A DNA stretch of 43,698 nucleotides. It comes from Pseudoramibacter faecis. Lineage in GTDB: Bacteria; Bacillota; Clostridia; Eubacteriales; Eubacteriaceae. The position numbers and the translations under genes were made by a program. The notes under the pieces are model-generated. The model was given only the letters and a program-made list of their open reading frames with translations. It made no database searches and was not told the DNA's origin. How positions within the stretch are numbered: position 1 is the stretch's first letter; each line of letters starts with the position of its first letter. Shown here in pieces: positions 1-9,096 of this stretch. The DNA lies in the NCBI RefSeq assembly GCF_036289405.1, contig NZ_JAYFFI010000017.1, positions 1-43,698 of the forward strand, in the 5' to 3' direction.

Positions 1-2
1 TC

Positions 3-173
3 AGCTACTGCTCGCCGGATCACGGCACGAAATCCTCGAACGAAGGCTTCATCAACGTATACGGCGACGCCGGTGCGGTCCGTCAGGCCGTTCGCGCTGC
101 CCGCGATGCCGGTATCCAGACCCTCTCTGCTCTGGGCGGACCTTGTCCGTCAACCACAACTCCTTACATTTAA
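3..173 (+). CDS. BMC-T microcompartment shell protein, PduB-like (C-terminal end only)
   Basis: The reading frame is open from the window edge to TAA and gives the last 56 residues of a longer protein. The segment SYCSPDHGTKSSNE, then GDAGAVRQAVRAARDAG and the tail TTTPYI, matches my recollection of the end of PduB/EtuB-type trimeric shell proteins with two fused BMC domains. These build the polyhedral wall of propanediol-, ethanol- or choline-type microcompartments. The rest of the gene, and probably the rest of a compartment operon, lies outside the window to the left. The hairpin terminator at 215-251 shows that this gene ends its transcript. The family call is fairly safe; the substrate of the compartment cannot be read from this piece. 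Confidence 0.75.
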   Translation, partial: SYCSPDHGTKSSNEGFINVYGDAGAVRQAVRAARDAGIQTLSALGGPCPSTTTPYI

Positions 174-214
174 AAGCCAGCCGCTTCAAAAACTTTCGTC
201 CCTAAACAAGCAAG

Positions 215-251
215 GGCTGAACCCAGTTATATTTTAGGTTCAGCCTTTTTT
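215..251 (+). terminator. Rho-independent terminator after the shell protein gene
   Basis: GGCTGAACC at 215-223 pairs perfectly with GGTTCAGCC at 237-245 around a 13-base loop, followed by six T. It closes the shell-protein transcript. Confidence 0.9.
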
Positions 252-291
252 AATTGGCGTTTGGATCACTCGATATCAAGTTTATCGTTTT

Positions 292-849
292 TCAAAATCC
301 GCGACCTTTCATTCGGCAGTCCTCCCGCTCTCCGGATCGTTCCGAAGCGCCGGGCCTCAGCGCATCCGCCTGATCCAGATAGACGCTGACCTCCACATCA
401 TCCCGATTCTATCCGTCAAATCCCGGCACCGTGCCGGCGCTCTCCCATTCCAGATATTTAAAAATTAATTCTAAAGGACGCGACGATTCCATCCATCGCC
501 CGGGAGTGGCCCAGTCCGGCCGTCACCAGCAAAACGGCCTTTTGATGGGCCTTTATGCGGTCGATGCCGTCGTCATCTTGTTCTGCGCCAAAAATCAGGC
601 CGTACCGCGGCATACATAACAAAGGCGACGCCATCCGCTGCGATGATATTCGGATACCGTGCGCGGATATCATCATCAATCGCATAAGGCGCCTCTCCCA
701 GACTGCAGATGTTTGGATAGATATCGGCAGAAGCCGTATCAAACCATTTAAAGGCGTGCCCAGCTGCCTTGCCCCGGCGATAAACCATCTGCCGGTCGCT
801 TCGACATGTCCCCGCTTCTCGGTCTGGCGGTGATCGTCAATATTCGCAT
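292..849 (-). pseudogene. Decayed NAD(P)H-dependent FMN reductase / flavodoxin-fold protein
   Basis: A start with an AAGGTGAG ribosome site at 849 opens MRILTITARPRSG, the phosphate-loop start typical of NADPH-dependent FMN reductases. The frame then shifts. The next part carries a region ending in IRARYPNIIAADGVAF (about 788-600), which in the family precedes the loop near the flavin. A second shift leads into IDRIKAHQKAVLLVTAG (about 600-458), and then YLEWESAGTVPGF in another frame, closing at a stop near 292. Read across frames, the remnant is about 180 residues, the normal family length, but at least two frameshifts and a stop break it. The CxxC-type motif near the middle has also been lost. 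It is most likely a dead gene. Confidence 0.65.
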
Positions 850-882
850 ACGCTCACCTTTCTTTTCTAAATCCAACCGTCT

Positions 883-904
883 AAAAAAGCCCCGTTACCG
901 GGGC
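883..904 (-). terminator. Terminator after the TIM-barrel isomerase gene
   Basis: On the minus strand GCCCCG pairs with CGGGGC (889-894 with 899-904) around a four-base loop, followed by six T (883-888). It lies 26 bases after the stop of the minus-strand gene. Confidence 0.85.
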
Positions 905-929
905 TTAAAGAGGCTAATCATGGGCCGGC

Positions 930-1859
930 TTATTGAATGCCAATGCCCAGTTTTTCCTTCATGAATTTGATGGATTTGCGCATTTCGTCGATTTCCAACC
1001 GGCGGCCCTCTTCAATGGAATAGCCGGACAACGGCAGTTCGATTTCGAGGTCGATGGTGTCGAGTTCCGGCGGTGCCTGTTCGCGCAGAATCTTCATGAT
1101 TTCCGCCACATCCACATCCCCGTCGCCAATGGCACACCCCAGGGAATGGGTGCCATCGGGATCGGCGAAAATTCTATTGTCGCAGAAGTGCACGCAATAA
1201 GTGTAGGGCGCCATTTTGCGCACGCACGCTTCGATGCCTTCAGCCATCACCAGAGAGTTGATCGTATCGCAGCAGGCGCCGATCAGCGGATGATGCAGTT
1301 GCTTGACGATGTAGATCACTTCGTCGGCGAAGAGGTCGCAATGATTTTCGATGGCGATCTTCATGCCGTATTTTTCGATGGTGGGGATATTGCGCTTGAA
1401 GTCCATGATGATCTTCGCGATTTGTTCCATGGCTTCCGGGCACATGCAGGCGTGAGAAATCGGGTGAGGATGTTCCACGTCGGTGGAGAATTTAACCAAT
1501 TTGGCGCCGATCGCGTGGCCCACTTCGAGGGCTTCTTCGATGGTGGCGTTGACCCGGGGATCGCTGGGCGCGTTAAAGGAAATATTGAGTTCCAGATCCA
1601 GCCCGTGCTTTTCCGCATTGGCCTTGACCGCCGCCAGATGTTCAGCTGAGGTGTCGTTATCCAGATCGACCAGGGTGATGTGCAGCACTTCAATCCCTTC
1701 TTTGACGGCCAAATCCATCAAATCGTCCAAATTCATGGTTTTTTCAAAGGCATAGGTTCTCCCTTCGCTCTGAAAACCCCAGCTTTCGCCAAAGCCGCTC
1801 AGATGCAGCGTGTAGCTGTGCATACCCAATTTGAATTTCCGGTCCGCATTTTTTAACAT
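930..1859 (-). CDS. Sugar phosphate isomerase/epimerase family protein (xylose-isomerase-like TIM barrel)
   Basis: A 309-residue protein with the AP-endonuclease-2/xylose-isomerase-like TIM-barrel pattern. Metal ligands typical of the family can be seen: Glu in IAIENHCDLF, Asp in GACCDTINS, His in YCVHFCDNR, and a late Glu in IDLEIELPLSG. Such enzymes isomerise or epimerise sugars, keto-sugars or inositol derivatives with a divalent metal. The exact substrate is not readable. There is no signal peptide, so it should be cytoplasmic. The start at 1859 has AGGAGA seven bases upstream. It is followed by its own terminator and preceded by a 127-base gap from the AGCS transporter, so it may share that transcript or have its own promoter. 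Confidence 0.8.
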   Translation of the reverse strand: MLKNADRKFKLGMHSYTLHLSGFGESWGFQSEGRTYAFEKTMNLDDLMDLAVKEGIEVLHITLVDLDNDTSAEHLAAVKANAEKHGLDLELNISFNAPSDPRVNATIEEALEVGHAIGAKLVKFSTDVEHPHPISHACMCPEAMEQIAKIIMDFKRNIPTIEKYGMKIAIENHCDLFADEVIYIVKQLHHPLIGACCDTINSLVMAEGIEACVRKMAPYTYCVHFCDNRIFADPDGTHSLGCAIGDGDVDVAEIMKILREQAPPELDTIDLEIELPLSGYSIEEGRRLEIDEMRKSIKFMKEKLGIGIQ

Positions 1860-1986
1860 GTTTATCTCCTTTGTCTTAAAAATTTAAAATGAGCCGGGCG
1901 CCGCCCGGCCCCGCTGTTCAAAAGCGAACCGCGCCGGCAACCGGTGCGGTTTTTCGCAGCGCATCTATCCAATCGATGCGTGAAGG

Positions 1987-3561
1987 CTACTCGGCCGCCT
2001 GACCGGCAGGCAATGCCGCCTCTCTGGCCGCATCGGCTTCGATTTGTTCCTTATTGATGTCCATCCAGACATCACAGTTTTTGATGCCGAGCCTCTGCGG
2101 ATTGAAGTATGGATCCGCGACGCCGGCTTTTCGTTGTGCCATGTAATCGTCGTAGACCTTTTTAACGACGGGAATTTCGATCATCAGCGTAATCAGATTG
2201 AGCCATGCCATGCATCCGAACATGATTTCCGAAATCGCCCAGACCGTGCTGGCTTCAAGGTTGGCCCAGATGAAGAACATGATCGGCATGATAATGCGAA
2301 CGCCCCAGATGAATTTCATCCGTTTCTTTTCCGGCAGATGTCTGAAAAGATAAGCGATGCCGGATTCACCTTCATAATAATAGGCAATGCAGGTGGAAAA
2401 CGCAAAACAGGTCAGCGCGATGGCGATGATAGCGCCGCCGATGACCGGCCAGGATGCGTTGGCGCCTTCCTGCACCCAAACCACACCGGCGGTCGCGCTC
2501 AGCGCCTGTTGCTTCATCACGGCGGATCCGCTTCCAATATGGGCAAATTGCGCCAGACTGTTGGGATTTAAGACCTTTGATCCCGGAATCGCCACATTGT
2601 AGCAATTGGCAATCACCGCCATGATCCCGGAGCAGAAGCAGACAAACACGTCAATATAGACGGAGAATGCGTTAACAAGCCCTTGGGATGCCGGATGTGC
2701 ACATTCCGCCGCAGCGGCTGAAGCCGGTGTTTCCCCGAAGCCGGATCCGGAGGAGTTGACCGCCCGCTTAACTCCATAGGAGAAGGCCCCGCCCAGAATC
2801 CCGCCGGAGATGGCGCTCTTTGTGAACGCGGAAGAAATGATTAACCCGATGGTGCCCGGAATGCTGGAAGCGTGGGTTGCCAAAACGACAATGGTGATGA
2901 TCGCGTAGCCAATGGTCATGAACGGAACGATGATGGTCGAGAAAGAAGCGATTCTTCGGATGCCGCCGGCAACAACCAGCAGCAAGAGCACCGCGATCAC
3001 CGCACCGGAAACCCAGGCCGGAACGTTAAAGCTGTTCTTGAAGGCCATGGCGATGTTGTTGGCACTGGGGCCGGTGACCATAAACGGCACACCCACGGCG
3101 GCAAGGACTGCGAAGAGCGCCGCGAAAACCTTTCCTAAGCGTTTCCATGGAATGCCGTGTTCCATATAAAAGTACGGGCCGCCGCGGTATTGACCGTCCA
3201 TCCGAACCTTGTAAATCTGGCCCAAACTGTTTTCAGCGTAGGCAATGGCAGAGGTGACCAAAGCGGTAATGATCATCCAGAAAATGGCGCCTGGACCGCC
3301 CCACATGATCGCGACCATAACCCCGCCGATATTCCCGACAGCCACGCGATAAGCCACGACCGAACAGAAAGTTTCAAATGGCGAAATCCCTTCTTCGGAG
3401 CCTGCACCGCTCGTGAGCAGCTTCCACTGCAGCCCAATTTTTCTGACATTAGCAAATTTGATAACAAAGCAGTAAATGAGTGCGCCAAAGAATGTCAAAA
3501 CAATCAAAGGCATCGCCCACAGCAAGTTATCGACGTTTTGAATCACGGTTGCAATATTCAA
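1987..3561 (-). CDS. AGCS-family sodium:alanine/glycine symporter
   Basis: A protein of about 524 residues with 10-11 hydrophobic segments. It has the AGCS family hallmarks: GGPGAIFWM followed by an acidic helix (AIAYAENSLGQIYK), the RGGPYFYMEHG stretch, and FGETPASAAAAECAHPASQGL in the middle of the protein. Members import alanine, glycine or related amino acids with Na+ across the cytoplasmic membrane. I start it at a TTG at 3561, because GGAGGAGGGG lies just upstream and the protein then begins directly with the first family helix. A frame extension to 3684 adds a hydrophilic, non-conserved stretch. The nearest neighbour upstream is a BCCT transporter, separated by a terminator, so the two transporters are probably separate transcripts. 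Confidence 0.88.
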   Translation of the reverse strand: MNIATVIQNVDNLLWAMPLIVLTFFGALIYCFVIKFANVRKIGLQWKLLTSGAGSEEGISPFETFCSVVAYRVAVGNIGGVMVAIMWGGPGAIFWMIITALVTSAIAYAENSLGQIYKVRMDGQYRGGPYFYMEHGIPWKRLGKVFAALFAVLAAVGVPFMVTGPSANNIAMAFKNSFNVPAWVSGAVIAVLLLLVVAGGIRRIASFSTIIVPFMTIGYAIITIVVLATHASSIPGTIGLIISSAFTKSAISGGILGGAFSYGVKRAVNSSGSGFGETPASAAAAECAHPASQGLVNAFSVYIDVFVCFCSGIMAVIANCYNVAIPGSKVLNPNSLAQFAHIGSGSAVMKQQALSATAGVVWVQEGANASWPVIGGAIIAIALTCFAFSTCIAYYYEGESGIAYLFRHLPEKKRMKFIWGVRIIMPIMFFIWANLEASTVWAISEIMFGCMAWLNLITLMIEIPVVKKVYDDYMAQRKAGVADPYFNPQRLGIKNCDVWMDINKEQIEADAAREAALPAGQAAE

Positions 3562-3877
3562 TGTTCCCCTCCTCCAAAATGTGTCAATAAAAAATGAGAA
3601 AACACAAAAGGTTTTTTCAGCCGCTCTCACAGCCTGCGATATAGAACCTTTACACTTCCTATTATAAAGGTTTTCATGATGCATACTTTGCCAAAAATCG
3701 CATTCAATTTGCCGTAAATCTGTGAAAATGAATTTGGCAGCGTAAAAAAAGATATTTTTGCACTTGAGTTAGAATTTCTTGCATTTTATTAGATTGTCCG
3801 CACCTTCCCGCCGCGCACAAAAAGCCGCATCGAAGCAAAGCCACGATGCGGCAACTTAAAGAGGAATCTTTAAGAGG
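3562..3877 (-). other. Intergenic leader of the AGCS gene
   Basis: This gap of about 316 bases holds the BCCT terminator (3819-3852) and the leader of the AGCS gene. A TATAAT-like hexamer reads on the minus strand near 3660. A poor -24/-12-like pair (GG and GC ten bases apart, 3700-3713) also reads on that strand. Neither is strong enough to name as the promoter. No coding sequence is visible. Confidence 0.5.
3819..3852 (-). terminator. Terminator after the BCCT gene
   Basis: On the minus strand GCCGCATCG (3844-3852) pairs with CGATGCGGC (3824-3832), followed by five T (3819-3823). It sits 26 bases past the BCCT stop. Confidence 0.88.
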
Positions 3878-5527
3878 CTACCAACCAATTTTTCTAAGCC
3901 ATTTGTATTTGCTGCGCGGCGCCATCGGTTCGCCGTTGTCCGGATCCTTCGCGCAGGCTTCCTCGTCGACATAGGAGCCGTCGGTATTCCGCGGACGCTT
4001 ACCCAAATAGCGGATAAAGCCATAAGTCAGCCAGCCGCAGACAAAGGCCAGCGGAATCCCGCAGAAGGATTTGACGGTCTTCACCCCGTCGATGCCGCCG
4101 AGCACCACGAATACCGCCGCGATGATCGCAAAGACCAGACCCCAGAAAATCTTCAGCGGCCAGGGCGCCTCCGTGTTGGCATCGCTTTGCTTGATGCTCA
4201 TGCTGGCCAGGGTGACCGTCATCGAATCGCACTGAGTCACCAGCGAAATTGTGATAATAATGAGCATGAAAATCTTGGCGATGGTCGAAAGCGGCAGCAC
4301 ATTAAAGGTCGAAAGGGTCAGCGCTTCGGCGCCTTGAGTTTGATAGATATGCCAAAAGTTAATATGCTCCCAAAGCTGCGCGTGGAGGATGGTCCCGCCG
4401 AACACGGCAAACCAGATGATCCCGAAGAGCGCCGGGAAGACCCATTCCACCGCGATGAATTCGCGAATCGTGCGTCCGTAGGCCACGCGGACCATGAAGA
4501 GCCCAAGCAGCGGCGCATAGGCCATCCAGTCTGCCCACCAATACATATCCCAGTTCTGGGCCCACATGCCGGAATTCTGGAAGGGCATGGTGTTCAGGCT
4601 GATGGAGAAAAATTTCGTGATATATTCGCCGATGCTGGCCGTGAACAGATTGCAGATATACGACGTCGGACCGAAGCAGAAGGCAAAAATCAATAAGATG
4701 AAAAAAAATTGCACATTTTTGTTGGACAGCCAGGTGATGCCGCTGCGCAGCCCGCTGAGCGCCGACGCGTTGTAGCACACAAACATAAAAGCGATCACCG
4801 CCACATACACCCACATGGTGGGATTGATGCCGGCGAAGGCCTTCACCGCGGCGGAAAGCTGCATCGCACCGTAGCCCAGGCCGCCGGCCACTGCTCCAGT
4901 AAGCGCAAAGGTCGTCAGCGCGTCAAAGACATCCGCACCGCGGCTGTTGACCACCTTGTCGCCAAAGATCGGTATGAGCAACGAGCTCGTGCGGAAAGGC
5001 GCTTTCTTGTTCAAAATGACATACGACAGGATAATCCCCATCACCACACAGGTGGCATAGGGGGTGAAGCCCCATTGCAGGAAGCAATGCACCATGCTCC
5101 AGATGACCGCCCCGTTGCTGCCGGATTTGATCCCTTCGCTGATGGCCGGCTGCATGGCGAACATCAGCGGCTCTGCCGAGCCCCAGAATACCACGCCGGC
5201 GCCGATACCGGTGCACAGCGAAATGCCGAACCACTGCATATAGCTGAATTTCGGCTTGGCATTGGGCCCGCCGAGGCGAATGTTGCCGATGGGCGTGACC
5301 ATGACCACAATGCAGAAAACCACCATCGCCAGGCAGATCAAGCTCAAACACCAGCCGAAGTGCCACATGGCGTTGTTCATGATCAGCTCGTTGAGCACAT
5401 GATAAAACTGCTTGGCGTTGACCGCGACGGCGATCAGCATCGCCACAAACAATACCAATGTGACCGACATAACCGCCGGGCGCATCGTATACCCGCGATT
5501 CTTGCCTTTAGCTTGTTTTGAATCCAT
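3878..5527 (-). CDS. BCCT-family betaine/carnitine/choline transporter
   Basis: A 549-residue membrane protein with about 12 transmembrane segments. The BCCT signature lies in the middle: tryptophan-rich MYWWADWMAYAPLLG followed by RVAYGRTIREFI. The aromatic residues there form the cage for the trimethylammonium group in characterised members. Transported compounds are glycine betaine, carnitine, choline or related quaternary amines. Whether this one is Na+-coupled or an exchanger is not decided by the sequence. The start at 5527 is chosen because GGAGAGGAGGAG sits just upstream; an in-frame ATG at 5584 has no such site. The gene ends in its own terminator. The leader has two perfect palindromes (5607-5624 and 5773-5797), which may be regulatory. 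Confidence 0.9.
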   Translation of the reverse strand: MDSKQAKGKNRGYTMRPAVMSVTLVLFVAMLIAVAVNAKQFYHVLNELIMNNAMWHFGWCLSLICLAMVVFCIVVMVTPIGNIRLGGPNAKPKFSYMQWFGISLCTGIGAGVVFWGSAEPLMFAMQPAISEGIKSGSNGAVIWSMVHCFLQWGFTPYATCVVMGIILSYVILNKKAPFRTSSLLIPIFGDKVVNSRGADVFDALTTFALTGAVAGGLGYGAMQLSAAVKAFAGINPTMWVYVAVIAFMFVCYNASALSGLRSGITWLSNKNVQFFFILLIFAFCFGPTSYICNLFTASIGEYITKFFSISLNTMPFQNSGMWAQNWDMYWWADWMAYAPLLGLFMVRVAYGRTIREFIAVEWVFPALFGIIWFAVFGGTILHAQLWEHINFWHIYQTQGAEALTLSTFNVLPLSTIAKIFMLIIITISLVTQCDSMTVTLASMSIKQSDANTEAPWPLKIFWGLVFAIIAAVFVVLGGIDGVKTVKSFCGIPLAFVCGWLTYGFIRYLGKRPRNTDGSYVDEEACAKDPDNGEPMAPRSKYKWLRKIGW

Positions 5528-5606
5528 TTGCTTCTCCTCCTCTCCGTTAACAATCCTGACCGAGCGCATTGCAATGCTTTGCAACCATTTTACACCCTCC
5601 CCATCA

Positions 5607-5624
5607 AAAAACGGTGCCGTTTTT
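5607..5624 (-). promoter_or_regulatory. Palindrome in the BCCT leader
   Basis: AAAAACGG and CCGTTTTT form an 8-2-8 inverted repeat about 80 bases upstream of the BCCT start. It could be an operator or a weak terminator/attenuator hairpin, since the right arm is T-rich in both directions. Confidence 0.4.
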
Positions 5625-5772
5625 CAGATTCTCTTTGCCGGATTTCAGAATTTAAATCGTTTACAGACCGGAACGGCTACTTCCGCCTTCAAACTTCCGC
5701 CGCCGACAGGTTGAACGAGCATCCTTAAACGCATGCAGATATCAGCGCCAATCACCGACTATGCATTAAACT

Positions 5773-5797
5773 CAACCACGCGTCAAACGCGTGGTTG
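5773..5797. repeat. Perfect 11-base inverted repeat, loop CAA
   Basis: CAACCACGCGT, three bases, then ACGCGTGGTTG. It lies between the terminator of the alcohol dehydrogenase gene and the BCCT leader and has no T run, so it is not an ordinary intrinsic terminator. A regulator binding site is possible. Confidence 0.55.
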
Positions 5798-5806
5798 TCG
5801 GCATAC

Positions 5807-5834
5807 AAAAAACGGCCGCCCTTTCGGGAGGCCG
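5807..5834 (-). terminator. Terminator after the iron alcohol dehydrogenase gene
   Basis: A GC-rich hairpin with one mismatch (5813-5821 with 5826-5834), followed on the minus strand by six T (5807-5812). It lies about 45 bases past the stop. Confidence 0.8.
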
Positions 5835-5878
5835 CCGTGTGTGTTTGATTGAAGGCTGAAGAAGATGGCAGCAAAAGA

Positions 5879-7051
5879 TCAAAGGGCCATTTTGTAAATC
5901 GCGGCCGCGTCTTCTCTGGTAAGTTTTAAGAAGTTGCCGTGATTCGGCGCCCCGTTAAACATATCGTCGACCATGGCCGGGATATCTTCTTCCTTGCCGC
6001 CGATTTCCGTGATGGTGGTGGGCATATCCATGAACTTGATCCATTCTTCGTATTTGTCGATCCCGTTCAGCGCCGTTTCTTCCGGATTTTCGAAGTTCAT
6101 TTCGCAGCCGAAAACGCGGACGGCAAACTGGGCAAAGCGCATGATGTCCTTCTTGTGGCAATATTTCATCCAGGACGGATGCAGGATGCCGAGACCCGCG
6201 CCGTGGGAACATTTGTAGAAGGTGGACAGCTGGTTTTCCAGATGATGGGTGCCCCAGTCCTGAGCGCGGCCGACGCCGGTGATGTTGTTGTGGGCCTGGG
6301 TGCCGCACCACATGATGTTGGCCCGGGCTTCGTAGTTGTTCGGATCTGCTTTGATGCGTTTGGATTCCCGGTAGATCACGATCATCAGCGCCTCGAGCAG
6401 CCGATCGGTGAGCTCCACTTCCTTGGTGGTGGTGAAGTAACGTTCCATGCAGTGGGAGAACATATCGATGATGCCGCTGTAGGTTTGATACGGCGGCAGA
6501 GTCATCGTGACTTCCGGATTCATCACGGAGAAGACCGGGCGCAGGATATCGCCTTCCGCGCAGCGTTTCAGGTTGGTTTCCTTGCGGGTGACTACCGAGT
6601 CGGTGGACGCTTCGGATCCGGTGGCCGCGCTGGTCAGCACCACGCCGACCGGCAGGGCTTTAGTCACGAGGGGGCAGGTGCCGTCGTAAAAATCCCAGAA
6701 ATCCCCGTCGTAAACCACGCCGAGGGCAATCCCTTTGCCCGAGTCGATGGCCGAGCCGCCGCCCACCGGCAACACGAAGTCGACCTTTTCTTTTTTGGCC
6801 AGTTCGATGCCTTCGTAAACCAAATCGCTGAACGGGTTGGACTGCGCCCCGCCGAGCTCGACGTGTGCGACGCCGGCTTCGTCCAAAGATTTGATCACGC
6901 GGTCCAGCAGGCCGGAGCGTTTGACGGAGCCGCCGCCGTAGTGAATGAGCACTTTATGGCCGCCGAAGCGCTTGACTAATTCCCCGGTTTTGGCTTCTGC
7001 GTCTTTGCCGAATTCAAAGAATGTCGGACTATAAAATTGAAAATTATCCAT
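5879..7051 (-). CDS. Iron-containing alcohol dehydrogenase, butanol-dehydrogenase (BdhA/YugJ)-like
   Basis: A 390-residue group III alcohol dehydrogenase. The N-terminal opening (FYSPTFFEFGKDAE), HYGGGSVKRSGL and PVGGGSAIDSGKGIA give the nucleotide-binding half. The second half carries the iron-ligand histidines in DMFSHCMERY, the conserved SHGAGLGILHPSW and the later GAPNHGNF. These enzymes reduce aldehydes with NAD(P)H in fermentation. Closest in style are butanol dehydrogenases, although 4-hydroxybutyrate dehydrogenase of clostridia is in the same superfamily. The start at 7051 has AGGAGGG seven bases upstream. It lies 99 bases downstream of a sigma-54 activator gene on the same strand and near 4-hydroxybutyryl-CoA dehydratase, so a role in alcohol or hydroxyacid turnover is plausible. 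Confidence 0.9.
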   Translation of the reverse strand: MDNFQFYSPTFFEFGKDAEAKTGELVKRFGGHKVLIHYGGGSVKRSGLLDRVIKSLDEAGVAHVELGGAQSNPFSDLVYEGIELAKKEKVDFVLPVGGGSAIDSGKGIALGVVYDGDFWDFYDGTCPLVTKALPVGVVLTSAATGSEASTDSVVTRKETNLKRCAEGDILRPVFSVMNPEVTMTLPPYQTYSGIIDMFSHCMERYFTTTKEVELTDRLLEALMIVIYRESKRIKADPNNYEARANIMWCGTQAHNNITGVGRAQDWGTHHLENQLSTFYKCSHGAGLGILHPSWMKYCHKKDIMRFAQFAVRVFGCEMNFENPEETALNGIDKYEEWIKFMDMPTTITEIGGKEEDIPAMVDDMFNGAPNHGNFLKLTREDAAAIYKMAL

Positions 7052-7150
7052 GATTACCCTCCTGAAATTTCAATACCATTTGGATATCCTTATTATAAAA
7101 CCGCCTATGCAAAAAGTTTTTGCTGTTTGTCTCACTTTCTTTGCCGAAAC

Positions 7151-8893
7151 TCATCTTTCTGACGACCGTTTGCTTCTCAAGGATCGGATGTCAATCTGGT
7201 AGCGCTTAATACGGTACTGCAGATTCTGCCGGCTCATGTCGAGCGCCTTGGCCGCCCGGGTGATATTACCGCGGTTTTCGGTCAGTACCCGCACCAGGGT
7301 GTCCCGCTCGATATCCTTGAGCCTGTCGGAAAGAGATTCCGCAGTCATTGCCGCCGGCCTCGGCGCCGCCTCGGGACGCGGATGACTGTCTGAAAGAATG
7401 TGCGGCGCAATATAATCCACGGTGATCATCGTCTGGTCCTGGGGCAGGAGGATCATCGCCTGCTCGATGGCGTGCTGCAGCTCCCGCACATTGCCCGGCC
7501 AGTCGTATTGGCAGAAGATTTCCGCCGTCGCCGTATCAATCCCGCGGATCTCTCGGTGATTTTTGGCATTAAACTGCAGAATAAAGTGCCGGGTCAGCAG
7601 GGCGATATCCTCCGCCCGATCGCGCAGCGGCGGCAGTTCGATATTCACCACCCCGAGGCGGTAAAACAAATCCTGCCGTAATCTGCTTTCCGCAATGGCC
7701 TGAAGCGGCGGCACGTTGATGCAGGTCAGCACCCGCACATCGATGCGGGTTTCGGTTTCGCTGCCGACCCGCCGCAGCACGCCGTCCTGCAGCACGCGCA
7801 AAAGCTTGGCCTGGAGAGAAATTTCCATGGAATTAATCTCGTCCAAAAGCAAGGTGCCGTGGTTGGCCTGCTCGAAGAGGCCGGGCCGATTTTCCGCCCC
7901 GGTATAGGCTCCCTTCACGCTGCCGAAGAGCAGGCTTTCCAACAGATTTTCCGGCAGCGCCGCGCAGTTGATGGCGAGAAACGGCCCGTCGGCCCGCAGA
8001 CTCGCGTTGTGAATGCTCTGGGCGATGAGTTCCTTGCCCGTTCCCGTTTCGCCGTAGATCATCACCGCGGCATCGGTGCGGGCAATCTGCCGGCTCTGGC
8101 TCACCACCCGACGCATCGCCGCGCTGTTATAAACGATATCGTCAAAGGTAAAGCGCGCGCCGAGCGCCTTAGGCCGTTTGGCTTTTTCCGATCCCCGGCT
8201 GGCCACCAGCCGTTCCTGCAGATCAATAATCTGCCTGTGCAGGTCCGAGACGGTGCTCCAGTCCTCCACAATGTTGAAGGCGCCCAGCACCTGACCGCTT
8301 TTTAATACCGGGTAGGTGTTGGCCATGGTGTCCACCGACTTGCCGAAACGCGTAGTGTAACGGTGGCGCTCGTTCAGCGCCGGCTTGCGGGACTTGACCG
8401 TTTCCGGCAGCAGACAATTTTTCCCGTCGTTCATCCGATACACATCGTTGACGTTTTCGCCGAGTACATCCTTGGCCACCAGCGAATCCTGCTTAATCGC
8501 CGGTCCGTTAAAGAAATTCAGCCGGCTTTCGGCGTCGCACATCACCACTCCCTCTTTGATGTGCTCGACGACGTTCTGCATCATCGTCAGAAAATAATCA
8601 TCCGCAGCATCGCGAAAGATCACCCAACGGCCACCCGGCGGCAAATCCTCCGGTTCCGGCCCGTCACAGCGGGTGAGATATTCGCCGAACCGCAGGCAAA
8701 TAAACTGCTCCTTGGCATCGGGGTCCAAGAGCGCAGCGGCCTGATCGGGAAAGGGCAGGCCCTGCATGGAGCCGTCACCATGGAGCAATTTAACCCCGGC
8801 TTCGTTAATCTGCTGAATGCAATGATCCTTTCCCACCACAGCCGCCCCCCAGCCGCATTCGGAAAGGGCCGTCAATAAATCCGCACGCTTCAT
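7151..8893 (-). CDS. Sigma-54-dependent transcriptional activator (PAS, AAA+, Fis-type HTH)
   Basis: A 580-residue enhancer-binding protein. Residues 1-120 are a variable sensor part and about 120-220 look like a PAS domain. The AAA+ domain runs from about 245 to 490 with Walker A GETGTGKE, a GAYTGA loop (the GAFTGA sigma-54 contact with F to Y), and Walker B LLLDEINS. The C-terminal segment NRGNITRAAKALDMSRQNLQYRIKRY is a Fis-type helix-turn-helix. It therefore activates sigma-54 promoters, probably of neighbouring catabolic genes, in response to a small ligand. The start has GGGAGAG just upstream. I could not find an unambiguous -24/-12 element in the neighbouring gaps, so its targets are open. 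Confidence 0.93.
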   Translation of the reverse strand: MKRADLLTALSECGWGAAVVGKDHCIQQINEAGVKLLHGDGSMQGLPFPDQAAALLDPDAKEQFICLRFGEYLTRCDGPEPEDLPPGGRWVIFRDAADDYFLTMMQNVVEHIKEGVVMCDAESRLNFFNGPAIKQDSLVAKDVLGENVNDVYRMNDGKNCLLPETVKSRKPALNERHRYTTRFGKSVDTMANTYPVLKSGQVLGAFNIVEDWSTVSDLHRQIIDLQERLVASRGSEKAKRPKALGARFTFDDIVYNSAAMRRVVSQSRQIARTDAAVMIYGETGTGKELIAQSIHNASLRADGPFLAINCAALPENLLESLLFGSVKGAYTGAENRPGLFEQANHGTLLLDEINSMEISLQAKLLRVLQDGVLRRVGSETETRIDVRVLTCINVPPLQAIAESRLRQDLFYRLGVVNIELPPLRDRAEDIALLTRHFILQFNAKNHREIRGIDTATAEIFCQYDWPGNVRELQHAIEQAMILLPQDQTMITVDYIAPHILSDSHPRPEAAPRPAAMTAESLSDRLKDIERDTLVRVLTENRGNITRAAKALDMSRQNLQYRIKRYQIDIRSLRSKRSSER

Positions 8894-9096
8894 TTCTCTC
8901 CCTCACTCCTTCACTTAACACATTGATCACCCAGGATGTCCGTCTGCGCGAATCTTCAATTTTTCATAAACATATCATAGTTCTCGACTCAGAACAACAG
9001 CTGCGTTTATTTCTTCCGGTTCACCGTCTTGTTTTAATGCTGCCGACCTCTTTATCCCCTTGCACTGCCGAAGATCACAGCCCTATGCAATCCACT

